A stretch of DNA of 8,673 nucleotides from Candidatus Stercoripulliclostridium merdigallinarum (GTDB lineage: Bacteria > Bacillota > Clostridia > Christensenellales > DTU072): NCBI GenBank assembly GCA_018714575.1, contig DVNF01000074.1, forward strand, positions 1 through 8,673, given 5' to 3'. This document shows, one piece after another, positions 1 to 6,015 of the stretch; the first letter of the stretch is position 1, and each line of letters opens with the position of its first letter. Below the pieces are notes generated by a model. It saw nothing but the letters and a program-made list of their open reading frames with translations. It did no database searches and was not told the DNA's origin. A program made the translations under genes and the position numbers.

Positions 1-1
1 G

Positions 2-2107
2 GAAACGATATATTCGTCCAAGTACGGCTGTCCCGATTGCGGCATAACGTTAGAGGAACTGACTCCCAGAAGCTTTTCGTTCAACAGCCCCTTCGGTGCC
101 TGCGAAGCCTGCGGCGGTATCGGCATGCGCCACGAAGTCGACGTCAACAAAATCGTCCGCGACCCGTCGCTTAGCCTTAGGGAAGGCGCGATAAAAGTGT
201 CCGGTTGGTCGATCATGGACATGGGCAAAATGTACGGCAGAGAGTTACAGGCGGTTTCGAAAAAATACGGTTTCAGCATGGATACGCCGTTCAAAGACCT
301 CAGCGATCGCGCCAAAAAGATCGTCCTGTACGGTACCGGCGACGAAACGGTAGAAATGGAATGGAATTCACAACGCTTTTCCACCGTCTATACGGCGCCG
401 TTCGAGGGCATCGTCAATAACCTTGCAAGGCGCTACCGCGAAACGCAGTCGGAAGGCGTAAAAGCCGATATAGAAAGATATATGAGCTTTTCGCCGTGCG
501 AAGTTTGCGGCGGCAAAAGACTGAAAAAAGAGGTGCTGGCGGTAACTGTTGGCGGTAAAAACATCGCCGAAGTCACAGATATGCCGGTAAAGGATCTGGT
601 AAAGTTTTTCGACAACCTGGAATTGAACGAAAAGGAAACGCAGATAGCGGCACCTATACTAAAAGAGGTCAAGGCGCGTTTGGGATTTTTGAACAACGTG
701 GGTTTGGATTATCTGACTCTGTCGCGTTCGGCAATGACGCTGTCCGGCGGAGAAAGCCAAAGGATCAGGCTGGCTACTCAAATAGGTTCCGGACTGACGG
801 GAGTATTGTATATATTGGACGAACCGTCTATCGGACTGCACCAACGCGACAACGTAAAATTGATAAACGCATTGAAAAACCTTAGGGATATAGGAAATTC
901 GCTGATAGTCGTCGAACACGACGAGGAAACAATTATGTCCGCCGATCATATAGTCGATATAGGACCGATGGCGGGCGAAAAAGGCGGCGAATTGGTAGCT
1001 CAGGGTACAGTTTCCGATATAATGGCGAATCCTAATTCCATTACCGGGGACTATTTGGCAGGCAGGAGGAAGATAGCGGTACCTTTGATCAGAAGGCAGG
1101 GTAACGGTAAATTCGTAAAAATCTTCGGTGCCAGGCAAAACAACCTGAAAAATATCGACGTGGAAATTCCCGTAGGCGTAATTACCGCCGTGACGGGAGT
1201 ATCGGGTTCGGGCAAATCTTCATTGGTAAACGGAGTGCTGTATCCTTACCTTGCCGCAGAGCTGAACGGTTCGTATAAGGCACAGGGGAAGTGCGATAAA
1301 ATTTTGGGCGCGGATAACTTCCAAAACGTCATCTGCATAGATCAAAGTCCTATCGGCAGGACGCCCAGGTCGAATCCCGCAACATACGTAGAGGTGTTTA
1401 CTCCGATCAGAGAGCTGTTCGCCGGGACCAGGGACGCCAAAGCCAGGGGGTATACGGCAGGGCGGTTCAGCTTTAACGTTTCGGGCGGCAGGTGCGAAGC
1501 CTGTAAGGGCGACGGTATAGTCAAGATAGAAATGCATTTTTTGCCGGACGTATACGTTCCCTGCGACGTCTGCCACGGCAAACGCTATAACCATGAAACC
1601 TTGGAAGTCAAATACAAAGGCAAATCTATTTACGACGTTTTGGAAATGACGGTCGATACCGCTTGCGAATTTTTCGAAAACGTTCCCAGGATATATAACA
1701 AGCTGAAATGTTTGAAGGACGTAGGCTTGGGTTATATCAAATTGGGGCAACCGTCTACCACGCTGTCGGGCGGCGAAGCGCAGCGCGTGAAGCTTGCGAC
1801 GGAACTTTCTAAACGCAGTACGGGCCGCACGATGTATATCTTGGACGAGCCTACTACGGGACTGCACAGTTACGACGTCGAAAAGCTGTTGGAAGTATTG
1901 TCGCGCCTTGCAGACGCGGGAAATACCATAGTCGTAATAGAACATAACCTGGACGTAATAAAAGTAGCCGATCATATCATAGACTTGGGTCCCGAAGGCG
2001 GCGACGGCGGCGGTACCGTTGTAGCCGTAGGCACTCCGGAAGAGGTCGCGGAAAATCCGAACAGCTATACGGGACAGTTTTTAAAACCGCTATTGAAACG
2101 CCTGTAA
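2..2107 (+). CDS. uvrA: Excinuclease ABC subunit A, 5'-truncated by window edge
   Basis: This is the DNA damage-recognition ATPase of nucleotide excision repair; it works in the cytoplasm with UvrB and UvrC. The frame is open from base 2, giving 701 residues; full-length UvrA is about 940, so roughly 240 N-terminal residues, including the first Walker A, are off the window. Numbering from the first visible codon, the first zinc module has Cys10, Cys13, Cys34 and Cys37. A further CxxC is at 166/169. ABC signature 1 (LSGGESQR) is at 247-254, with Walker B ending Asp273-Glu274. The second ATPase has Walker A GVSGSGKS (399-406, Lys405), zinc finger Cys498/Cys501/Cys521/Cys524, signature 2 LSGGEAQR (588-595) and Walker B Asp615-Glu616. 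All expected motifs are intact. The gene ends at TAA and converges on the DUF4363 gene, with a shared hairpin between them. Confidence 0.98.
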   Translation, partial: ETIYSSKYGCPDCGITLEELTPRSFSFNSPFGACEACGGIGMRHEVDVNKIVRDPSLSLREGAIKVSGWSIMDMGKMYGRELQAVSKKYGFSMDTPFKDLSDRAKKIVLYGTGDETVEMEWNSQRFSTVYTAPFEGIVNNLARRYRETQSEGVKADIERYMSFSPCEVCGGKRLKKEVLAVTVGGKNIAEVTDMPVKDLVKFFDNLELNEKETQIAAPILKEVKARLGFLNNVGLDYLTLSRSAMTLSGGESQRIRLATQIGSGLTGVLYILDEPSIGLHQRDNVKLINALKNLRDIGNSLIVVEHDEETIMSADHIVDIGPMAGEKGGELVAQGTVSDIMANPNSITGDYLAGRRKIAVPLIRRQGNGKFVKIFGARQNNLKNIDVEIPVGVITAVTGVSGSGKSSLVNGVLYPYLAAELNGSYKAQGKCDKILGADNFQNVICIDQSPIGRTPRSNPATYVEVFTPIRELFAGTRDAKARGYTAGRFSFNVSGGRCEACKGDGIVKIEMHFLPDVYVPCDVCHGKRYNHETLEVKYKGKSIYDVLEMTVDTACEFFENVPRIYNKLKCLKDVGLGYIKLGQPSTTLSGGEAQRVKLATELSKRSTGRTMYILDEPTTGLHSYDVEKLLEVLSRLADAGNTIVVIEHNLDVIKVADHIIDLGPEGGDGGGTVVAVGTPEEVAENPNSYTGQFLKPLLKRL

Positions 2108-2171
2108 ACTGTAAAGTGAAACGCCTTAAAGTCGGTTTCAGGCGGTAAATATTTGAAGTTAACGAATCGGA

Positions 2172-2199
2172 AAAAGCATACGGGGTTTCGTATGCTTTT
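2172..2199. terminator. Bidirectional intrinsic terminator between uvrA and the DUF4363 gene
   Basis: An 11-bp perfect inverted repeat (AAAAGCATACG, 2172-2182, and CGTATGCTTTT, 2189-2199) encloses a 6-nt loop. The stem begins with A residues and ends with T residues, so each strand has a short U tract at the 3' side. It lies between convergent genes, about 65 bp past the uvrA stop and 46 bp past the DUF4363 stop, so it can serve both. The short U tracts make its strength uncertain. Confidence 0.8.
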
Positions 2200-2244
2200 A
2201 TGATATATAATATATATTGCGTTAATGTCAAAACGAACGTATAA

Positions 2245-2619
2245 TCAAATGATATTTCCTATTCTGACGGAATAGACGTTTTTAAATTCCTGACAGGTCA
2301 TTCGGATACGCGTCAACAACGCTTGAGCGGAGTCGAAGTCCTCGGCGCCGACCGCGCCGGTCAATTCGCCGTAGGTAATGGAAATTTCCAATATCTGCGT
2401 ATGCGGCAAGAACAATTCCAGGACCTTGTGTCGTTTTTCCCACCATTCGCCCGTTTGGCAGATCTCGTCGTAATCGTAAACTTCGTCTTCCTCTACTATG
2501 AACGACTCTAACCGTGACAACATTTCGTCCATGGTTTTTGCTACGATGATTTGTTCGGCTACGCCCAGTCCCACGATCAGTACGATCGTCACTACGGCGG
2601 CGGCAATTCGGTATTTCAT
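2245..2619 (-). CDS. DUF4363-family membrane-anchored protein
   Basis: A 124-residue protein of unknown function that fits the DUF4363 family found in Clostridia. It has one hydrophobic N-terminal segment (about residues 5-22, preceded by Lys/Arg) that should act as a membrane anchor or uncleaved signal. A mostly helical, acidic external or cytosolic domain follows, with a run of Glu/Asp/Tyr around residues 42-54 and a TGEWWEKRHK stretch near 56-65. Its ATG overlaps the TGA of the upstream DUF421 gene (ATGA), with GGAG about 8 nt before the start, so the two should be translationally coupled. The family call comes from overall pattern plus this neighbour pairing; no catalytic motif is visible and no reaction can be assigned. 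Confidence 0.8.
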   Translation of the reverse strand: MKYRIAAAVVTIVLIVGLGVAEQIIVAKTMDEMLSRLESFIVEEDEVYDYDEICQTGEWWEKRHKVLELFLPHTQILEISITYGELTGAVGAEDFDSAQALLTRIRMTCQEFKNVYSVRIGNII

Positions 2620-3338
2620 ATATTTGCTCCGTTAGCCGTTTTCGGGCTGTCGGCGCCCGAAACGGCAGTTTCCGTATCCCGATCCAGCGTTTCGCTGACA
2701 AACTTATTGCCGCGCGGCTGGATGAAAATTCTATCGTTTGCTTTGGTAAACAACACCACGTCTTCCGTTTTGAAGTTTTTTTCGCGCAATATATTTTCTA
2801 CGAAAGAGTCGTCGACGCCGGCGACGGAATAGTTGGTTTGCATTTTTTTACCCTCGATCACCAATGTTACGGGAATACATTCGGGGGATTGTGCGTTTTC
2901 GTTTTCCATGACGGACAGGTTGCCGTTGGTTTCCAGGACGGCGTACCTGATTTGTTCTATCGAAAAGAATTGTTGCGAACGCAACGACTCCAACAGGTCG
3001 TTTACGGTGAAGTTTAATTTTGCCATGGCTTCGGAATCGATACCGTCCGGAGTGACTACTATAACCGGTTTTCCGTTCAGCGCTTTCCTGAACTTTATCG
3101 ACTTTGTAGCCAGCCAAGTGAAGCATAAATGCAATAAAAACATCGTGAACAACGGTACCAAGCCGTAAACCAAAGGAACGGATATATCCTGCATCGGCAT
3201 ACATGCCAGGTCTGCTATTGCCAAAGTGATTACCAATTCGAACGGTTGCAATTCGCCTATGGTGCGCTTTCCCATCAGGCGTATACCGATCAGCAGGCAG
3301 ATATAAATGATTATCGTTCTGATAAAGACTACCAACAT
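2616..3338 (-). CDS. DUF421 (YetF-type) membrane protein
   Basis: A 240-residue protein of the DUF421 family, whose Bacillus members include YetF and YdfS; molecular function is not established. The N-terminal part is membrane-embedded: hydrophobic segments at about 3-20, 31-47 and 54-78. The family hallmark spans about 22-51, including MGKRTIGELQPFELV followed by IADLA and PMQD. The cytosolic DUF421 domain starts at GKPVIV (about 89) and includes LLESLRSQ and the end motif ETNGNLSVM (about 133-141). A second alpha/beta segment and a variable polar tail follow. The start at 3338 matches the usual N-terminus of the family, and an in-frame TAA lies three codons upstream; no good Shine-Dalgarno is visible. 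It is the first gene of a two-gene unit with DUF4363 and is divergent from the folT leader. A role in membrane or spore-membrane properties is suggested by homologues but is inference here. Confidence 0.92.
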   Translation of the reverse strand: MLVVFIRTIIIYICLLIGIRLMGKRTIGELQPFELVITLAIADLACMPMQDISVPLVYGLVPLFTMFLLHLCFTWLATKSIKFRKALNGKPVIVVTPDGIDSEAMAKLNFTVNDLLESLRSQQFFSIEQIRYAVLETNGNLSVMENENAQSPECIPVTLVIEGKKMQTNYSVAGVDDSFVENILREKNFKTEDVVLFTKANDRIFIQPRGNKFVSETLDRDTETAVSGADSPKTANGANI

Positions 3339-3406
3339 ATGCGCTTAGTATGCGGCGAATTCGAAAAAATTTTCGTCTGAATACCATTTTATGTATAAGG
3401 AGATAC

Positions 3407-3435
3407 TTGCAAAAAATCCGCCGATGATATATTAT
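3407..3435 (+). promoter_or_regulatory. Sigma-A-type promoter for the folT leader
   Basis: TTGCAA (3407-3412) and TATTAT (3430-3435) are separated by 17 bp. The predicted transcription start, about 7 nt downstream, falls at 3441-3443, exactly the 5' end of the THF riboswitch P1 helix, which strongly supports the call. TTGCAA is palindromic, so the same hexamer could also serve as a -35 on the minus strand for the divergent DUF421 gene (TAAAAT after 15 bp, a short spacing); that second promoter is weak. Confidence 0.7.
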
Positions 3436-3441
3436 TAAAAG

Positions 3442-3531
3442 GCAGAGTAGGTACGTCGCGTTAAGTGCCGCGAAATGGGATGTCGTTCGCGGACGAAAGG
3501 GAAACCTGCGGTGGCGTGCCGCGTCCGTTGC
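3442..3531 (+). ncRNA. Tetrahydrofolate (THF) riboswitch aptamer upstream of folT
   Basis: The segment carries the conserved blocks of the THF riboswitch in order: AGAGTAG (3444-3450), CGCGTTAAGTG (3457-3467), ATGGGATGTCGT (3475-3486), GACGAAAG (3492-3499) and CCTGCGGTG (3505-3513). Helices can be drawn by hand. P1 is GCAG 3442-3445 with TTGC 3528-3531 (one G-U). P2 is 3450-3457 with 3513-3520 (8 bp including wobbles). P3 is CCGCGAA 3468-3474 with TTCGCGG 3486-3492 (7 bp, perfect). A small AGG/CCT stem (3498-3507) has a GAAA tetraloop. Known THF riboswitches bind reduced folates and repress folate uptake or synthesis genes. The gene that follows is a folate-type ECF S-component, which agrees. 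No covariance model was run; the call rests on block order, helices and context. Confidence 0.95.
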
Positions 3532-3565
3532 GAAAAATAGAAGGCTTTGGCAATACTTTTACGGA

Positions 3566-3614
3566 ACGATCTAACGGTTTACCCGGTTCGCCGATTATAC
3601 GCCGTTTCGATCGT
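3566..3614 (+). promoter_or_regulatory. Structured segment of folT leader, possible expression platform
   Basis: Between aptamer and gene an extended hairpin can form. ACGATC (3566-3571) pairs with GATCGT (3609-3614). Next, AACGGT (3573-3578) pairs with GCCGTT (3601-3606, one wobble). An inner CGG/CCG stem has a TTCG loop (3584-3593). No T tract follows, so it does not look like an intrinsic terminator. The rest of 3532-3665 shows no open reading frame or other recognisable signal. Function in switching is inference. Confidence 0.4.
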
Positions 3615-3669
3615 CAGATAAGCGGATAAGCGATTTTGCCGATGAATATCGTCTATTTATGCGTAAGTT

Positions 3670-3693
3670 CTCTCTGCAAGGAGGACTTTTTTT
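3670..3693 (+). promoter_or_regulatory. folT ribosome binding site with possible sequestering hairpin
   Basis: AAGGAGGA (3678-3685) is a near-perfect Shine-Dalgarno, 8 nt before the ATG at 3694, and it decides the start. The bases just before it can fold back: TCTCT (3671-3675) pairs with GGAGG (3680-3684; two G-U) around a GCAA tetraloop, hiding the core of the site. CTCTGC (3672-3677) is also perfectly complementary to GCAGAG (3442-3447) at the aptamer's 5' end. This offers a route for THF-dependent control of translation, but the pairing is only inferred. Confidence 0.6.
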
Positions 3694-4302
3694 ATGGAAA
3701 GAAGAGGAAAAAGAAGCTCGGCTTTGAAAAAGCTGGCATATACCGGTCTGTTGGCGGCTTTGGCGGTGGTCGCAAACGGTTTCGGGATATTCCTGCCGGT
3801 ATTCGGAGTCGGAGCCTCGGCAACATTGACTTTCAGTTATATCGTCTGCGTGACGGCGGGCATATTTTTGGGCCCCGTTGCGGGCGGCATCGTCGGCGGA
3901 ATAGGGGATTTGATAGGCTGGTTGATACAACCCGCAGGACCGTTCAATATCTTTATAACCTTGGGCTCGATAATGTTGGGGGTCATTCCGGGATTGGTTT
4001 TTAAATTCAAAATGCCGCCGTTGATCAAAATTTTCATATCCTTTGTGATAATTTTCGTGGTCTGTACGGCAGGGTTGAACAGTTTCGGGATATGGTTCTA
4101 CTATGTAAAAGGCAAAGGCTTCTTTGTGTTCATGGCGGGAAGGCTTGCCACTCAAAGCATTGTATGGGCGGTCAATCTGGCGCTGACGTCGGCAATGTAT
4201 TATCCGGTCGCGAGGTATATTTTTAAAATACCCGACGAACGCAGAAAACCCGAAAAAGCCGAAAGCAACGTGAGCGGCAAAGAAAGCGTTTTACATAGGT
4301 GA
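3694..4302 (+). CDS. folT: Folate-type ECF transporter S component
   Basis: A 202-residue integral membrane protein that would capture folate for an energy-coupling factor transporter. It has about six hydrophobic segments (roughly 13-31, 37-58, 60-80, 88-108, 113-135 and 150-172). It starts with a basic stretch followed by LAYTGLLAALAVVANGFG, the small-residue (Ala-rich) first helix typical of S components that contacts EcfT. The loop GGIVGGIGDLIGWLIQPAGPF, split over about 67-87, is the usual Gly/Asp-rich S-component segment. Family membership is clear; folate specificity rests mainly on the THF riboswitch in its leader. No EcfA/EcfT genes are nearby, so it would use a shared energising module encoded elsewhere. 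The charged C-terminal tail (about 173-202) is longer than usual. Its last 12 bp overlap the convergent flippase gene. Confidence 0.88.
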   Translation: MERRGKRSSALKKLAYTGLLAALAVVANGFGIFLPVFGVGASATLTFSYIVCVTAGIFLGPVAGGIVGGIGDLIGWLIQPAGPFNIFITLGSIMLGVIPGLVFKFKMPPLIKIFISFVIIFVVCTAGLNSFGIWFYYVKGKGFFVFMAGRLATQSIVWAVNLALTSAMYYPVARYIFKIPDERRKPEKAESNVSGKESVLHR

Positions 4303-5856
4303 TCCGGCATTGCTTTTTTGATTTTCGGACGGAGTGGCTCTCCGTCTTTTTTTTACGTTGCTTAGCATCGTTTTAATATCGCTTATACCGAATACGTATG
4401 CCAACGCCGCGTAAGAGGCTGCCCCCGCGATTCCCGAAACGACCAATGTCAAAAAGCCTGAAGAAAAATCGAACGCGCCCGAAACGAAATCGGTAAGCAC
4501 TTTTACAAAAAGCGATATACAGGTAACCGAAATCAAAGTTTTAATAAACCCGAAACGCAGTTTTATTTTTTTATGTAACAAGAACAGGTTGATAACGACC
4601 TCTACCGAAAGCGACAGCAGATTGGCGACTATCACCGCGTCGATACCAATATATTTCGGCAGCAGCCAACACGAAGCAAGCATCAACAGCGTACCGGGGA
4701 TAAAGCTGAAGAAACTCTCTTTTTCCATACCGACGGAGTTCATGCAGGTAGCGACTATCATGTTGATAGGCGTCAGAGCCATCAACCAAGCGGCTTTTTC
4801 AAGGTATACTCCCGATTCGTAATCGTTATACAGCCAGGAGGTCAGTTCCTTTCCCAGCGCCGAATAGATTGCCATGAACAGTCCCGAAACGACCAACGCA
4901 AAGGATATGGCTCCGTCTATCCTGGATTGCAATTTTTTCGAATCGCCGCGGACGTTGTCCGCAGACATTTCCGGGACCAACACCACTGCCAGCGAACCTA
5001 TAATGGCGTTCGGCGCCATTAACAGAGGGTTTGCCATGCCGGAGATCCTGCCTACAGCGGCTGTGGCGTCGGCTATTGTGGAGCCTGCCGCTATCAAAGC
5101 GTTTGGCAGTATCAGGGCGAGAATGGCTCCGACAGCGGAACCCAGGACTCGCATCGCCGTCAGCGGCAGAGCCGGTTTCAATAGTTCTTTCGGGTGAATG
5201 CCGCGCCTAAACGAACCACCGCGCCGCAAAAATATTATAAAGACGGCAAGGGCTACGGCTACGTCGCTGAGAGTAAAAGCCAAAGCCAGACCTGCGGAAC
5301 CCGATATGCCTGAAATTACGCCTGAAACCAATAAAAGCGTAAATAATACGCGTAAAATTTCCTCTAAAAGTTCCGTCGCGGAAAATATCCCGAACTGCTT
5401 TGTGCCCCAGAACCAGCCGCGGATAATGATATAGAATGTCGTTGTGATCAGCGCGGGCAACATTATTTTCAGCATCGGTAAAGCGCGCTCGTCGCTGAGT
5501 AAAAACGATTTTTCCGGGGTCAGCAAATAACCTACTACCAAGGCTATCACCGCCGCGGGAACGGCTATGCTCATAGCTGTGGCAAGGTATGCGGCAGGTT
5601 TTAATTCGTCGCCTTTTGCCCGGGATTCGGCGATTTTTCGTGACAGAACCGTGCTTAAACCGCCGGTCGTCATGGCGATAAACAGGAAGAATACCGACAG
5701 GCATATCGAATACAGCCCGATAACTTCCGCTCCCAGCGTTCTGGTCAGGTAGATTTTGAACAGGAAGGAAATGGCTCTGGTAATTATGCTGATGCCCGTT
5801 ACGGTGGCTACTGATTTAACGATCGACACACCGAATGATATGCGCTTTTTCGTCAA
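4291..5856 (-). CDS. SpoVB/MurJ-superfamily (MOP) lipid-linked oligosaccharide flippase
   Basis: A 521-residue polytopic membrane protein of the MOP exporter superfamily, polysaccharide transporter (PST) branch, closest in pattern to stage V sporulation protein B and its vegetative relatives. Such proteins move lipid-linked cell-wall or polysaccharide precursors across the membrane; the exact substrate is not readable here. Length matches SpoVB (about 518). The N-terminal repeat begins near residue 14 with SVATVTG, then FLFKIYLTRTLGAEVIGLY (32-50), the family's first-helix/loop motif. A second signature, GMANPLLMAPNAIIGSLAVV, starts at 273 and is followed by LVPEMS. About 12-14 hydrophobic helices alternate through the protein, ending in a Lys/Arg tail. 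The only start before an upstream in-frame TAG is a TTG at 5856 with no evident Shine-Dalgarno; a GTG at codon 10 is the alternative. It stands alone, divergent from the GH3 gene and convergent with folT. Confidence 0.88.
   Translation of the reverse strand: MTKKRISFGVSIVKSVATVTGISIITRAISFLFKIYLTRTLGAEVIGLYSICLSVFFLFIAMTTGGLSTVLSRKIAESRAKGDELKPAAYLATAMSIAVPAAVIALVVGYLLTPEKSFLLSDERALPMLKIMLPALITTTFYIIIRGWFWGTKQFGIFSATELLEEILRVLFTLLLVSGVISGISGSAGLALAFTLSDVAVALAVFIIFLRRGGSFRRGIHPKELLKPALPLTAMRVLGSAVGAILALILPNALIAAGSTIADATAAVGRISGMANPLLMAPNAIIGSLAVVLVPEMSADNVRGDSKKLQSRIDGAISFALVVSGLFMAIYSALGKELTSWLYNDYESGVYLEKAAWLMALTPINMIVATCMNSVGMEKESFFSFIPGTLLMLASCWLLPKYIGIDAVIVANLLSLSVEVVINLFLLHKKIKLRFGFIKTLISVTCISLFVKVLTDFVSGAFDFSSGFLTLVVSGIAGAASYAALAYVFGISDIKTMLSNVKKRRRATPSENQKSNAGSPM
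4328..4354 (+). terminator. Intrinsic terminator of folT, inside the convergent flippase gene
   Basis: GACGGAG (4328-4334) and CTCCGTC (4340-4346) form a perfect 7-bp stem with a 5-nt loop, followed at once by eight T residues (4347-4354). It starts 26 bp after the folT stop. Read on the other strand it lies within the coding sequence of the SpoVB-like gene, where the T run encodes consecutive lysines of the basic C-terminal tail. Confidence 0.9.
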
Positions 5857-5887
5857 ATTAGAATTAAATGTTAAATGCTAAATAACC

Positions 5888-5926
5888 GCGCGAAACTGAA
5901 AAAGGGTATTCCTTTTTTTTGCGCGC
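5888..5926. repeat. Long inverted repeat in the divergent flippase/GH3 intergenic region
   Basis: Nested arms: GCGCG (5888-5892) with CGCGC (5922-5926), AAA (5893-5895) with TTT (5918-5920), then AAAAAGG (5899-5905) with CCTTTTT (5911-5917) around a GTATT loop. Only a CTG bulge on one side and a single G on the other interrupt it, so 15 pairs form. It overlaps the -35 area of the GH3 promoter candidate. It could be an operator or a terminator-like insulator; it follows no nearby gene end on either strand. Confidence 0.6.
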
Positions 5927-5937
5927 TGTGGTAAAAT
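5909..5937 (+). promoter_or_regulatory. Candidate extended -10 promoter of the GH3 gene
   Basis: TGGTAAAAT (5929-5937) is an extended -10 element (TGn followed by TAAAAT). A poor -35, TTCCTT (5909-5914), sits 17 bp upstream inside the inverted repeat. Predicted start is near 5944, giving a leader of about 70 nt. That leader contains a small GGGC/GCCC hairpin with a GTAA tetraloop (5954-5965). Confidence 0.45.
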
Positions 5938-6015
5938 CGGAGTAGTTTGTAACGGGCGTAAGCCCTTTGACTGTTTGATTAGGACGATACGGCTGTAAAG
6001 GTGGTAGAGGTAAGT

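Noticed and set aside
1220..1975. Long open frame (251 codons) on the minus strand inside uvrA
   Set aside because: It is fully antisense to conserved UvrA motifs (Walker A, zinc finger, signature, Walker B), its translation has no recognisable domain, and it has no ribosome binding site. It is a shadow of uvrA codon use.
2848..3387. Minus-strand frame of 179 codons overlapping the DUF421 gene in another frame
   Set aside because: DUF421 in the alternative frame gives a clean family match with conserved motifs; the overlapping translation is Arg/Tyr-rich without any pattern.
3566..3614. Intrinsic terminator in the folT leader as the riboswitch output
   Set aside because: A hairpin can form, but no T tract follows it, so transcription termination is not supported; translational control looks more likely.
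3595..4155. Minus-strand frame of 186 codons antisense to folT
   Set aside because: Low-complexity polar translation, opposite a well-supported membrane protein that has a riboswitch, ribosome binding site and terminator on the plus strand.
5967..5972. TTGACT as a -35 box for the GH3 gene
   Set aside because: No acceptable -10 hexamer lies 16-18 bp downstream before the start codon, so the extended -10 at 5929-5937 was preferred.
6001..6015. GTG start for the GH3 gene
   Set aside because: The GTG overlaps the AAAGGTGG ribosome binding site of the ATG at 6016 and would itself have no site at proper distance.
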